Source of the DNA: JBFYTX01 sp963739515 | Lineage (GTDB): Bacteria; Chloroflexota; Dehalococcoidia; Dehalococcoidales; RBG-16-60-22 | Length of the DNA: 64,000 nucleotides | NCBI GenBank assembly: GCA_963739515.1 | Contig: CAVUAO010000003.1 | Location: forward strand, 124,001 to 188,000 | Reading direction: 5' to 3' | Part shown: one piece after another, positions 8,165 to 16,095 of the stretch | How positions within the stretch are numbered: position 1 is the first letter of the stretch | Layout of the letters: the number at the start of each line of letters is the position of its first letter | Made by a program: the position numbers and the translations under genes | The notes under the pieces: generated by a model | What the model was told of the DNA's origin: nothing | The model's database searches: none | Seen by the model: only the letters and a program-made list of their open reading frames with translations

Positions 8165-8740
8165 TTAACTGCTTGGTCGGCTAACTCCGTACATAAAAAG
8201 TGAGAGCAGGTCCCGAGATAGTTTTGCATCACGACGCATCCTATCATAAACTCCCGGGTTGCTGGCGATGCCCTGCTGGAAAAACTTGATGTACGTGACA
8301 ATTGCCTCGTCGGAGAGGTCCGAGCGGAGGTTGCCCTGTTCTTGTCCCTCCTTGATAAATTCCCGGAACGAGTTTTCGATTTCCCCGCTAACAGAGCCAG
8401 GGGACGGCTTCGCTCCGGAACCTTCAAGGTCGATTTTATATCGGTCAGCGATATCTATCCAGGACTGGAAGAATTTCTGGAATTTGTCCGCCCATGACTT
8501 CTTCATCACCGCTATCCCGCGGAAGCTGCTGGCAATCTTTTTCACAATGATATTTTGGTAATCATTTATCAGCTCGTCCTTACTGCCGAAGTTATTATAA
8601 ATCGTCGCTTGAGAAACCCCGGCTTTACGGGCAATATCGTTGACGCTGACTTTATCAGCGCCGAACCTGGAAAAAAGCTCTTCGGCCGCCCGGCGGATAT
8701 CTTCCTTACTTTGCTGTTTCCTACGTTCAAATCCGTCCAT
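8165..8740 (-). CDS. TetR family transcriptional regulator
   Basis: The 191-residue product has an N-terminal TetR helix-turn-helix: RRAAEELFSRFG, then VNDIARKAGVSQATIYNNF at about residues 33-51. The rest is the variable ligand-binding and dimerisation domain. It is divergent from the ABC exporter at 8905, and the AT-rich gap holds two matching palindromes, so it most likely represses that exporter and itself. The ligand is unknown. Confidence 0.9.
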   Translation of the reverse strand: MDGFERRKQQSKEDIRRAAEELFSRFGADKVSVNDIARKAGVSQATIYNNFGSKDELINDYQNIIVKKIASSFRGIAVMKKSWADKFQKFFQSWIDIADRYKIDLEGSGAKPSPGSVSGEIENSFREFIKEGQEQGNLRSDLSDEAIVTYIKFFQQGIASNPGVYDRMRRDAKLSRDLLSLFMYGVSRPSS

Positions 8741-8764
8741 ATTCTGCCCTCACTCTTGATATAT

Positions 8765-8833
8765 TATAATTATTATATAACATCATGTTGACAATTACAA
8801 TAATAGTACGTTACAATATCTATAATAATTATA
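8765..8833 (+). promoter_or_regulatory. Exporter promoter bracketed by two matching operator-like palindromes
   Basis: TATAAT-T-ATTATA lies at 8765-8777 and TATAAT-A-ATTATA at 8821-8833 (extended by C/G at 8820 and 8834). Both are perfect 6-bp-arm inverted repeats with one central base, and their centres are 56 bp apart. Between them lies a promoter toward the exporter: TTGACA (8788-8793), 18 nt, TACAAT (8812-8817). A TetR dimer at each site would block transcription in both directions. Confidence 0.65.
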
Positions 8834-8904
8834 GCATACTATTCCAGTATATATAACGATTGACCTCCATAAGGCGCGGGGCAATAAGACGGGAGGGCTT
8901 GAAA

Positions 8905-9837
8905 ATGGGCGCACCACTATCGATTGCGGCCTCCGGGTTGACGAAACGTTTTGGCAACTTTGCAGCCGTTGACAACGTCTCTCTGAATATCAGCCGCGGG
9001 GAAATCTACGGCTTTTTAGGGTTGAACGGGGCGGGTAAGACCACGACCATCCGCATGCTGCTGGGAATGATTAGACCGAGCGCCGGCTCCGTCTCTCTTT
9101 TTGGTATTAAGGTACAGCCCGGTCAACAGGCAATATGGCGACGGGTGGGGTATCTGGTCGAGACTCCCCACGCCTATCCCGACCTTACCGTGCTGGAGAA
9201 CATGGAAATAGTCCGGCGACTGCATCATTTGAAGGACAACGGCGCGGTGAAAAATGTTATTCAGGAATTGGGTCTGACGCCATACGCCGAACGGCGTGCC
9301 AAAACACTTTCACTCGGCAATGCCCAGCGGCTGGGATTGGCCAAGGCGCTCATTCATCATCCCGATTTGCTCATCCTTGACGAGCCCGCCAACGCCCTCG
9401 ACCCTGCCGGCATCGTCGAGGTAAGAAACCTGCTGCGGGACCTGGCTAAAAACAGCGGCGTGACGATTTTTATCTCCAGTCACATCTTGAGCGAGGTAGC
9501 GCGGCTGGCCACGAGAATAGGCGTAGTGCACGAGGGACGGCTGGTAAAGGAACTCGACGCCAAAGAGCTGGCGGAACAAGAAGAACAACATCTAGCTATC
9601 GATGTTCGTGATGTGGATGCCGCCCTATCCGCATTGAGGAAGGCCGGCATCACGGCGAGGTTGGAGGAAAATAACACACTGGTTGTCACGGATAAGCCCG
9701 TGATGCAGCATCCCGACCGGGTCGCGACGCTGCTGGTCCAGGCGGGTTGTCCGCCGACCAGGCTGGTGGTCGAGCAGGGCGACCTGGAATCCTATTTCCT
9801 CAGGCTGGTCGGCCTGAAAGAGGAGAAAAAACAATGA
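8905..9837 (+). CDS. ABC-2 type exporter ATP-binding protein
   Basis: The 310-residue cytoplasmic ATPase has Walker A GLNGAGKTTT, a signature variant LSLGNAQRLG (canonical LSGGQ), Walker B LLILDEPANALDP and the switch His in ISSHILSE. It has the extra C-terminal domain usual in CcmA/NatA/BcrA-type ATPases. I chose the ATG at 8905 because GGGAGG lies 8 nt upstream; an in-frame TTG at 8860 lacks one. It overlaps the permease by 4 nt. The pair exports an unknown substrate, with drug or peptide efflux likely given the divergent TetR gene. Confidence 0.88.
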   Translation: MGAPLSIAASGLTKRFGNFAAVDNVSLNISRGEIYGFLGLNGAGKTTTIRMLLGMIRPSAGSVSLFGIKVQPGQQAIWRRVGYLVETPHAYPDLTVLENMEIVRRLHHLKDNGAVKNVIQELGLTPYAERRAKTLSLGNAQRLGLAKALIHHPDLLILDEPANALDPAGIVEVRNLLRDLAKNSGVTIFISSHILSEVARLATRIGVVHEGRLVKELDAKELAEQEEQHLAIDVRDVDAALSALRKAGITARLEENNTLVVTDKPVMQHPDRVATLLVQAGCPPTRLVVEQGDLESYFLRLVGLKEEKKQ

Positions 9838-10643
9838 AGAACATCGCCAGCGAAATTGTCCCTTCGCTATGGGTCGAACTCCAAAAAGCGCAGCGCTCGA
9901 AGACGCTCTGGATAACCGCCCTGGGTATCTTCCTGGCAGTCCTCATCGGCGGGCTATTCATGTATATCCTCAAGGACCCGGAACAGGCGCGCCGTCTCGG
10001 TCTGGTGGGGGCCAAGGCGCAGATATTCGGAGGTACGGCTGACTGGCCGAGCTTTTTCAACCTGGTTTTGATTTTGGTGAGTGTCGGCGGTTTAATAATT
10101 TTCGGTTTTATCTTCGTCTGGGTCTTCGGGCGGGAATTCAGCGATAAGACGGTTTATGACATGCTAGCGCTGCCCACCTCGCGGGTAACCATCGTCAGCG
10201 CGAAGATTATTACCGCAGCGTACTGGTCGCTGGCGCTCATCCTGCTGGTATTCGTCCTCATGCTGGCCGTCGGGGCGATACTGCAGCTGCCGGAATGGTC
10301 AGCGGCAACTGTCCTGAATGGGTTGGCACTATTATTAGGTACCGGTTCGCTGACGATACTGCTCTGCATACCGTTCGGACTGGTGGCCAGTTTTACCCGC
10401 GGCTACCTACCGGCGGTGGGGGGCATTTTCCTGGTCCTCATCCTCGGGCAGGTTATCAGTCAACTCGGTAACGGGCAATATTTCCCCTGGACAGTCCCCA
10501 TGTTGTACAGCGGCGCCGCGGAAGCATTAACCGGAAAAGCCGCCACACCGCTGGGTCTTATCAGCTATATCCTGGTGGGCGGGGTCGGTGTCATCAGCTT
10601 AATAGCGACCGGCGCCTGGTGGCGGTACGCCGACCAGACTTAG
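9834..10643 (+). CDS. ABC-2 type exporter permease
   Basis: The 269-residue integral membrane protein has about six hydrophobic segments, the first near residues 22-42, with an ABC-2 layout. I start it at the ATG at 9834, which overlaps the ATPase stop as ATGA; the frame is open further upstream but lies inside the ATPase gene. It forms the channel for the ATPase. About 220 nt without a gene follow; I see no clear terminator there. Confidence 0.85.
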   Translation: MKNIASEIVPSLWVELQKAQRSKTLWITALGIFLAVLIGGLFMYILKDPEQARRLGLVGAKAQIFGGTADWPSFFNLVLILVSVGGLIIFGFIFVWVFGREFSDKTVYDMLALPTSRVTIVSAKIITAAYWSLALILLVFVLMLAVGAILQLPEWSAATVLNGLALLLGTGSLTILLCIPFGLVASFTRGYLPAVGGIFLVLILGQVISQLGNGQYFPWTVPMLYSGAAEALTGKAATPLGLISYILVGGVGVISLIATGAWWRYADQT

Positions 10644-10861
10644 ACTCGTTAACCCTTGAGTATAAGTCGTGTTCAACGTGCAGCTCCTCTAATCAATTAC
10701 GCTCAGATTCGTATTCCCTGCCCGACCGGCCAGTAAAAAGCCCCCCTACCGACCAACAATTATTCACCCGGCTGCCCAGCGCTTTTTCCGGTAATTCTCT
10801 ATACACTTAAAGTAAAGAGCAGGCAAAAAAGTCCGGCCGGCTCTTTAAAAGGAGGAGAGAA

Positions 10862-11320
10862 ATGGAAAACAATGTTCAAGGAAATGCGGCAGCCGGGCAA
10901 AATCCGGAAAACAAGGGTGACACCTGCCGGGACTGGCGGGAAGACCGCCGGCATTGGCGGCATGAGATGAGAGAGCAAAGGCACAGATGGCCTTTTCGCG
11001 GCCTGTTCTGGGGACTCACCCTCGTCCTGCTGGGTGTTTTATTCCTGTGCAACCAGGCGGGGTGGATCACCGGGGACACCCTGGGGCAGTCCCTGCTCAT
11101 CGGGCTGGGCGTCATCTTCATCATCAGCGGGGTGGTGCACTATCAATATCCCGGATTCCGCTGGGGCGCTTTCGGCAAATTCATCGCCGGTACGGTCCTC
11201 ATCCTCATCGGCGCGCTATTAATGGCCGGAGTCAGCCAGTGGTGGCCGGTGGTCTTGATTGTGGCCGGTGTCGCTTTTCTCCTGCGCTTCTTCTGGCGCC
11301 AGTCAAGCGTGTTACCCTAA
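10862..11320 (+). CDS. Small four-helix membrane protein homologous to the adjacent kinase sensor domain
   Basis: The 152-residue product has a charged N-terminal 40 residues, then four transmembrane helices from about residue 42 and a short tail. Its membrane part aligns with the N-terminus of the histidine kinase at 11372: both show LFWGL at the start of helix 1, IGLG-IF in helix 2, G--ILI-G in helix 3 and WWP--L-VAGV in helix 4. This looks like a duplicated sensor domain standing alone, similar to LiaF-type or DUF5668-like proteins. GGAGGAGAG precedes the ATG. It may modulate or share the signal of the kinase, which is inference. Confidence 0.8.
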   Translation: MENNVQGNAAAGQNPENKGDTCRDWREDRRHWRHEMREQRHRWPFRGLFWGLTLVLLGVLFLCNQAGWITGDTLGQSLLIGLGVIFIISGVVHYQYPGFRWGAFGKFIAGTVLILIGALLMAGVSQWWPVVLIVAGVAFLLRFFWRQSSVLP

Positions 11321-11332
11321 ATCTTGAAATGC

Positions 11333-11338
11333 TATAAT
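11333..11338 (+). promoter_or_regulatory. -10 box upstream of the first NarL-type kinase
   Basis: A perfect TATAAT lies just after the membrane protein stop, 33 nt before the kinase ATG. The -35 region (TGTTAC near 11310) is weak. Confidence 0.45.
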
Positions 11339-11371
11339 GACGTAGCCTTGAGAACAAGTTGGCGGTCGACG

Positions 11372-12868
11372 ATGCCTGACGATAAGAACATCGATAATAT
11401 GGAAAACGGCTCTGAAGATAGATACACCCGCCGCACGTACCGGGAACTGCGGCGGGTGCGCAAGGAACTGCGGCGCCAGAGGAAATCCCAGCGTCCGCCG
11501 ATGCGCTATCTGTTCTGGGGGCTGATGTTTATCCTGTGGGCGATCCTCATTTTTGTTTATCAGCAGCACAAGCTAGGCGCCGACGACCTCTGGAAAGGGT
11601 TTGTCATCGGCCTGGGGGGTATCTTCCTTATTCAGGCGGGGGCTTACTTTTTCTTTCCATCCTACCGCCCCCACATCATCGGCAGAGTCATCCCGGGCGT
11701 AATTCTTATATTAGTCGGCGTGGGATTTCTGGTTGGCCTTAACTCCTGGTGGCCGTGGACCCTCGTGGTAGCCGGGGTATCCGTAATCTTTATTTCCTGG
11801 TTCCTGCAGCGGGAAATCGAGAAGCGGCGCGTGACTCAAGAGACCCTGCGCGAGAGCGAGGTTAAATACCGCCATATCATCGATAATGCCAACATCGCTA
11901 TCATGGAAATAGATACGGCGGGAAACATCACTTTCTTTAATAAATTCGCCCTGGGTTTTTTCGGGTTTGAAGAAGGGGAAATACTGGGGCGCAACGTGGT
12001 GGGGACGATTGTCCCCGCCTCGGCCCCGATGGCCGCCAAACTTGAGGCGACGATCAATGGTATGGTCACGGCTCCGGACGAGCAGGAAAACCTGCGCAAG
12101 AACGGCGAGAAGGTCTGGATGGTCTGGACCTATAAACCTATCCTGGACGACGCCGGCAATCTGAAAGAGATATTATGCACCGGCATCGATAGGACACAGC
12201 AGAAAAAAGCCGAAGAACTGGCCGCCCAAGAGATAAAGGAAAAAACGGCCACGGAAGAGCGCACCCGTCTCGCCCGCGACCTTCACGATGCAGTGAGCCA
12301 GACGCTCTTTTCCACCAGCCTGATTGCCGAAGTGCTGCCCAGATTGTGGGAGCGGAATAAGGAAGAGGGGCTGAAAAAGCTCGAGGAGGTGCGCCAGTTG
12401 ACCCGCGGCGCCCTGGCAGAAATGCGGACATTGCTTTTCGAGCTGCGGCCGGCCGCCCTGGCCGATGCAGACTTAAACGACCTCCTGAGGCAACTGGCGG
12501 ATTCGGTCATCGGCCGGGCGCGGGTGCCGGTCGCGCTGGAGGTTGATGGGACCTGTGAAGTCCCTACTGATGTGAAAATCGCTCTTTACCGGATTGCCCA
12601 GGAAGCCTTAAACAATATCGCCAAACACTCGGGAGCCAGTCGGGCCCAGGTGAGCCTGCATTGCCAGCCGCAGCGGATTACCCTGCATATTACCGATAAC
12701 GGGCAAGGTTTCGACATAGCGCAGGCGGCCCCCGGCAGTTTCGGCCTGAATAATATGAAGGAACGCGCCAGCCAAATTGGCGCTTCACTGAAAATCGATA
12801 GTAAAATTAATCAGGGAACAGAAATAACCGTTGACTGGCATGAAGATGCCGGGGAGGTGCCGCGATGA
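11372..12868 (+). CDS. Membrane sensor histidine kinase, NarL/DegS type (4 TM, PAS, HisKA_3)
   Basis: The 498-residue kinase has four N-terminal transmembrane helices (about residues 40-140), then a PAS domain (about 165-285, YRHIIDNANIAIMEID onward), the HisKA_3 phosphoacceptor site RLARDLHDAVSQTLF with the His near residue 305, and a HATPase domain ending in DNGQGFD and GSFGLNNMKERA. I prefer the ATG at 11372 because the in-frame TTG at 11324 lies upstream of the -10 box. It overlaps the response regulator by 4 nt. A membrane or cell-envelope signal is likely, supported by the separate sensor-like gene just upstream. Confidence 0.9.
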   Translation: MPDDKNIDNMENGSEDRYTRRTYRELRRVRKELRRQRKSQRPPMRYLFWGLMFILWAILIFVYQQHKLGADDLWKGFVIGLGGIFLIQAGAYFFFPSYRPHIIGRVIPGVILILVGVGFLVGLNSWWPWTLVVAGVSVIFISWFLQREIEKRRVTQETLRESEVKYRHIIDNANIAIMEIDTAGNITFFNKFALGFFGFEEGEILGRNVVGTIVPASAPMAAKLEATINGMVTAPDEQENLRKNGEKVWMVWTYKPILDDAGNLKEILCTGIDRTQQKKAEELAAQEIKEKTATEERTRLARDLHDAVSQTLFSTSLIAEVLPRLWERNKEEGLKKLEEVRQLTRGALAEMRTLLFELRPAALADADLNDLLRQLADSVIGRARVPVALEVDGTCEVPTDVKIALYRIAQEALNNIAKHSGASRAQVSLHCQPQRITLHITDNGQGFDIAQAAPGSFGLNNMKERASQIGASLKIDSKINQGTEITVDWHEDAGEVPR

Positions 12869-13506
12869 CACAATCCAATCAAATAAGAGTCCTGCTGGTG
12901 GACGACCACATGGTGGTACGCAGCGGCTTAAGCACCGTGCTGGCGGTCCACGATGATATGAAACTGGTGGGTGAGGCGGGTGATGGAGAGGAAGCTATCC
13001 GCCTCTGCGAACGCCTCCAGCCGGACGTAGTGCTGATGGACCTGGTAATGCCCAAAATGGACGGGGTCGCGGCCACACGGGCGATTAAAGAACGCTGGCC
13101 GCAAATCAAGGTTATCGCCCTGACCAGTTTTAAAGAAAAAGAGTACGTGGAAGGGGCGTTAAAAGCCGGCGCCAACGGCTATCTTCTGAAAAATGTCTCG
13201 GCGGAGGAGCTGGTGAACGCCGTACGGCGGGCGGTAGCCGGGCAGCCGAGCCTTTCCCCGGAAGCCGCGCAGGTGCTGATTCAAAAGGTCAACGAACCGC
13301 CTCCGCCCGGCCAGGATATGACCGACCGCGAGAAAGAAATCCTCGTCTTATTGGTCGAAGGGCTTTCCAATAATGAAATCGCCGAACGTCTCATCGTCAG
13401 CCAGTCTACGGTGAAATTCCACGTCAGCAATGTCCTTTCCAAGCTGGGTGTCGCCGGCAGAACGGAAGCGGTGGCCCTGGCGATTAAACTACACCTGGTC
13501 AAGTGA
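12865..13506 (+). CDS. NarL/FixJ family response regulator
   Basis: The 213-residue regulator has a receiver domain with acidic pocket DD13-14, phosphoacceptor D59 in VVLMDL and the conserved Lys in YLLKN, and a C-terminal LuxR helix-turn-helix (LTDRE-like DMTDREKEIL, then NNEIAERLIVSQSTVKFHV). It should be phosphorylated by the kinase directly upstream and bind DNA. Targets may include the ABC exporter just downstream, which is inference. It is closely similar to the regulator at 25203. Confidence 0.93.
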   Translation: MTQSNQIRVLLVDDHMVVRSGLSTVLAVHDDMKLVGEAGDGEEAIRLCERLQPDVVLMDLVMPKMDGVAATRAIKERWPQIKVIALTSFKEKEYVEGALKAGANGYLLKNVSAEELVNAVRRAVAGQPSLSPEAAQVLIQKVNEPPPPGQDMTDREKEILVLLVEGLSNNEIAERLIVSQSTVKFHVSNVLSKLGVAGRTEAVALAIKLHLVK

Positions 13507-13538
13507 CCAGTCTTTAATCTACCTACCTCCACAGTCTT

Positions 13539-13582
13539 AAATCCCTCCGGTTGCACGGCGAAATCGGGGGGATTTCCTTTTA
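13539..13582 (+). terminator. Rho-independent terminator after the response regulator
   Basis: An 11-bp stem pairs 13539-13549 with 13565-13575 (one G-T pair), followed by CCTTTTAT. Confidence 0.7.
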
Positions 13583-13614
13583 TACTGGAAATGATACTAA
13601 ATCAGGAGGGCAAC

Positions 13615-14532
13615 ATGCAGAATATCATCGAAGTAGATAACCTCACGAAAAAGTATGGCGCCGTCACCGCCGTTAACGGGGTGAGCTTCGCCGTGGAGCG
13701 GGGAGAAGTGTTCGGCATACTGGGGCCTAACGGCGCCGGCAAGACCACCACGGTGGAAATAATCGAAGGGCTGCGCAAGCCGGACGGCGGCAGCATCAGG
13801 GTCTGCGATATCGACGCTCTGAAAGAAGCTGACCGCATTAAGCAGATTATCGGGGTGCAGCTCCAGGCGACCAGCATCTACGATAATATTTATGTTAAAG
13901 AAGCCATCGAGCTCTTCGGCGGCTATTACCGGAAGTCGGTGCCCACCAGCGAAATCCTGGAAGAGGTCTCCCTCACGGATAAAAGCGGCAGCCGGGTGGG
14001 CGCTCTCTCCGGCGGCCAGAAGCAGCGCCTTAGCGTGGGGCTGGCGCTGGTGAACGACCCGGAAGTGCTGTTCCTGGACGAGCCGACCACCGGCCTCGAC
14101 CCGCAGGCCCGGCATAACATCTGGAGTATCGTGGAAAAGCTCCGCGACCGCGGTAAAACGGTGGTCATGACGACGCACTACATGGAAGAGGCGGAGCACC
14201 TGTGCCAGCGCCTCGCCATTATCGATAACGGAAAAATCATCGCCATGGGCACGCCGGACAGCCTCATTAACCGCGCCGGTCTGGATACGTCGATCGAGTT
14301 TTCTACTTCCCGGGAGCTAAACGGCATCGGCAGTCTCATACCCGGCTTACAAAAAATAGCCAACGGCACCGCTCATAAGTACGAGGTCAAAGCCCATAAG
14401 GTCTCTTCGATACTGAAAGACCTGACCAATCTCTGCTTTGACCATAACATCGAACTGGAAAATATTTCGGTCCGGAAGGTGACACTGGAAGACGTTTTCC
14501 TCGCCATGACCGGCCGGAAATTGAGGGAATAG
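13615..14532 (+). CDS. ABC-2 exporter ATP-binding protein (DrrA-like)
   Basis: The 305-residue ATPase has Walker A GPNGAGKTTT, signature LSGGQKQRLS, Walker B LFLDEPTTGLDP and switch His in TTHYMEEAEHL, plus the C-terminal domain common in DrrA-type drug exporters. The ATG at 13615 has AGGAGG 5 nt upstream, better than the in-frame ATG at 13591. The permease follows after 12 nt. Together they form a two-gene exporter with an unknown substrate. Confidence 0.9.
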   Translation: MQNIIEVDNLTKKYGAVTAVNGVSFAVERGEVFGILGPNGAGKTTTVEIIEGLRKPDGGSIRVCDIDALKEADRIKQIIGVQLQATSIYDNIYVKEAIELFGGYYRKSVPTSEILEEVSLTDKSGSRVGALSGGQKQRLSVGLALVNDPEVLFLDEPTTGLDPQARHNIWSIVEKLRDRGKTVVMTTHYMEEAEHLCQRLAIIDNGKIIAMGTPDSLINRAGLDTSIEFSTSRELNGIGSLIPGLQKIANGTAHKYEVKAHKVSSILKDLTNLCFDHNIELENISVRKVTLEDVFLAMTGRKLRE

Positions 14533-14544
14533 GAGTAAAGGAAA

Positions 14545-15288
14545 ATGACCACCTTGCTGAGACAGACCGCCATCGAGACCAAATTATTTCTGAGAAGAAG
14601 AGACGAACTCCTGTGGACGCTGGCTTTCCCGATAATGTTCATGGTGCTTTTCGGGCTCATCTACGGCAACTCCACCTGGAGCGGCATGAACATGCGTTCG
14701 GTGGATTTTCTCATGCCGGGCATTATCGTCATGGGAGCGATGGTCACGGGCATCATGCGCACGTCCGCCGGCTTTGTCCAGGAGCGGGAAAAAGGCATCT
14801 ATCGCCGCCTGGCGCTGACCCCGCTCAATAGGGAGACGCTTATCGCCAGCCACTTGCTGCAGCATTATATCGTCATTATCGTGCAGACCGTGCTGCTGAT
14901 AGCCGTCGGCGTGATTGCCTTTAAAGTTCAAATTTCCGGCAATCCGTTCCTGTTCTGGCTGGTGCTATCACTTGGGGCGCTGTGTTTCATGAGCATCGGC
15001 TTCGCTTTAACCGGCCTGATCAAGACGGCGCGGAGCGCCACCCCCGTCAACCAGATGACCTATTTCATTATGATGTTCCTCGGAGGGGTTTTCTTTCCGA
15101 ACAGCATGCTGCCCAAGTTCCTGGAGCACATCGCCAATGCGCTGCCGTCGGCCCAGATGAGCGACGCTTTAAGACAGGTCTTATACCAGCACGCCGGTAT
15201 CGGCGATATCTGGCCGCAACTGCTGGTGATGGCAGCGTGGGTACTGGCCTGCTATGTTATTTCGCTCAAGGTTTTCCGCTGGGAATAA
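14545..15288 (+). CDS. ABC-2 exporter permease
   Basis: The 247-residue membrane protein has about six helices. The central segment RTSAGFVQEREKGIYRRL and the later GLIKTARSATPVNQMTYF are typical of ABC-2 (DrrB/NodJ-like) permeases. It is partner of the ATPase at 13615. A strong terminator follows. Confidence 0.9.
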   Translation: MTTLLRQTAIETKLFLRRRDELLWTLAFPIMFMVLFGLIYGNSTWSGMNMRSVDFLMPGIIVMGAMVTGIMRTSAGFVQEREKGIYRRLALTPLNRETLIASHLLQHYIVIIVQTVLLIAVGVIAFKVQISGNPFLFWLVLSLGALCFMSIGFALTGLIKTARSATPVNQMTYFIMMFLGGVFFPNSMLPKFLEHIANALPSAQMSDALRQVLYQHAGIGDIWPQLLVMAAWVLACYVISLKVFRWE

Positions 15289-15314
15289 AGCACCCATAGC
15301 CCAGGTTAGCCACG

Positions 15315-15350
15315 AGGCAGCCTCCCCAGGCAGGGAGGCTGCCTTTGTTA
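15315..15350 (+). terminator. Strong terminator closing the exporter operon
   Basis: A perfect 12-bp stem (AGGCAGCCTCCC at 15315-15326 with 15333-15344) has a 6-nt loop, followed by TTGTTA. Confidence 0.88.
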
Positions 15351-15360
15351 TCTGATGAAT

Positions 15361-15389
15361 TTGATGAACCATGCCATTAGTCTTATACT
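15361..15389 (+). promoter_or_regulatory. phoB promoter
   Basis: TTGATG (15361-15366), 17 nt, TATACT (15384-15389). No PHO-box-like repeats are visible here, unlike upstream of arsC. Confidence 0.6.
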
Positions 15390-15404
15390 AGCCGTAGAGG
15401 TAAA

Positions 15405-16094
15405 ATGTCTGATAACAAGGTCCTTATTGTAGAAGACGACCCGAATTTACTCGAGACCCTTAAGTACAATCTCCGTAAAGAAGGTTATGACATCATCACG
15501 GCCAGCGACGGCGAGCAGGCTTTAACGATTGCCCGCAGAGAAAGACCCAGCCTGCTTATCCTCGATATCATGCTTCCCAAGCTGAACGGCTTTGAGGTGT
15601 GCCGAATATTACGTAAAGAGATGACGGTGCCTATTCTAATGCTGACCGCCAAGGCCGATGAAACGGACAAAATAGTCGGGCTGGAAATAGGCGCCGACGA
15701 CTACATGACCAAACCTTTCAGCATGCGAGAGCTGCTGGCGCGCGTCAGGGCGATGCTACGGCGGTCAAAAATGGTCGAAGCGCCAACCGGGCCAGAAGTT
15801 ATAAAAATCGGCGGCATAGAAGTGGATACCGCCCGCCACCGAGCGTCTTTAGCCGGGACGGCATTGGAGCTATCGCCCAAGGAATTCGACCTACTGGCTT
15901 ACCTGGCCAGGAACAAAGGGCTGGTATTCAGTCGGGAGCAGCTATTGGAAAAAGTCTGGGGTTATGACTTTACCGGTGATACGCGCACGGTTGATGTGCA
16001 TATCAGGTGGTTACGGCAAAAGATAGAGACGGACGCGAGCCATCCAAAATACATGGTAACCGTCCGCGGCACCGGCTATAAGCTGGAGGGTTAG
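15405..16094 (+). CDS. phoB: PhoB/PhoP-type response regulator (OmpR family)
   Basis: The 229-residue regulator has a receiver domain (acidic pair near residues 11-12, phosphoacceptor D54 in LILDIMLPK, TAKADE, and the Lys in MTKPF) and a C-terminal winged helix ending in VWGYDFTGDTRTVDVHIRWLR. The kinase follows after 1 nt and the arsC-mgsA-pst-phoU operon lies immediately downstream, so a phosphate-starvation role is well supported. The predicted target is the repeat element at 17857. Confidence 0.92.
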   Translation: MSDNKVLIVEDDPNLLETLKYNLRKEGYDIITASDGEQALTIARRERPSLLILDIMLPKLNGFEVCRILRKEMTVPILMLTAKADETDKIVGLEIGADDYMTKPFSMRELLARVRAMLRRSKMVEAPTGPEVIKIGGIEVDTARHRASLAGTALELSPKEFDLLAYLARNKGLVFSREQLLEKVWGYDFTGDTRTVDVHIRWLRQKIETDASHPKYMVTVRGTGYKLEG

Positions 16095-16095
16095 T

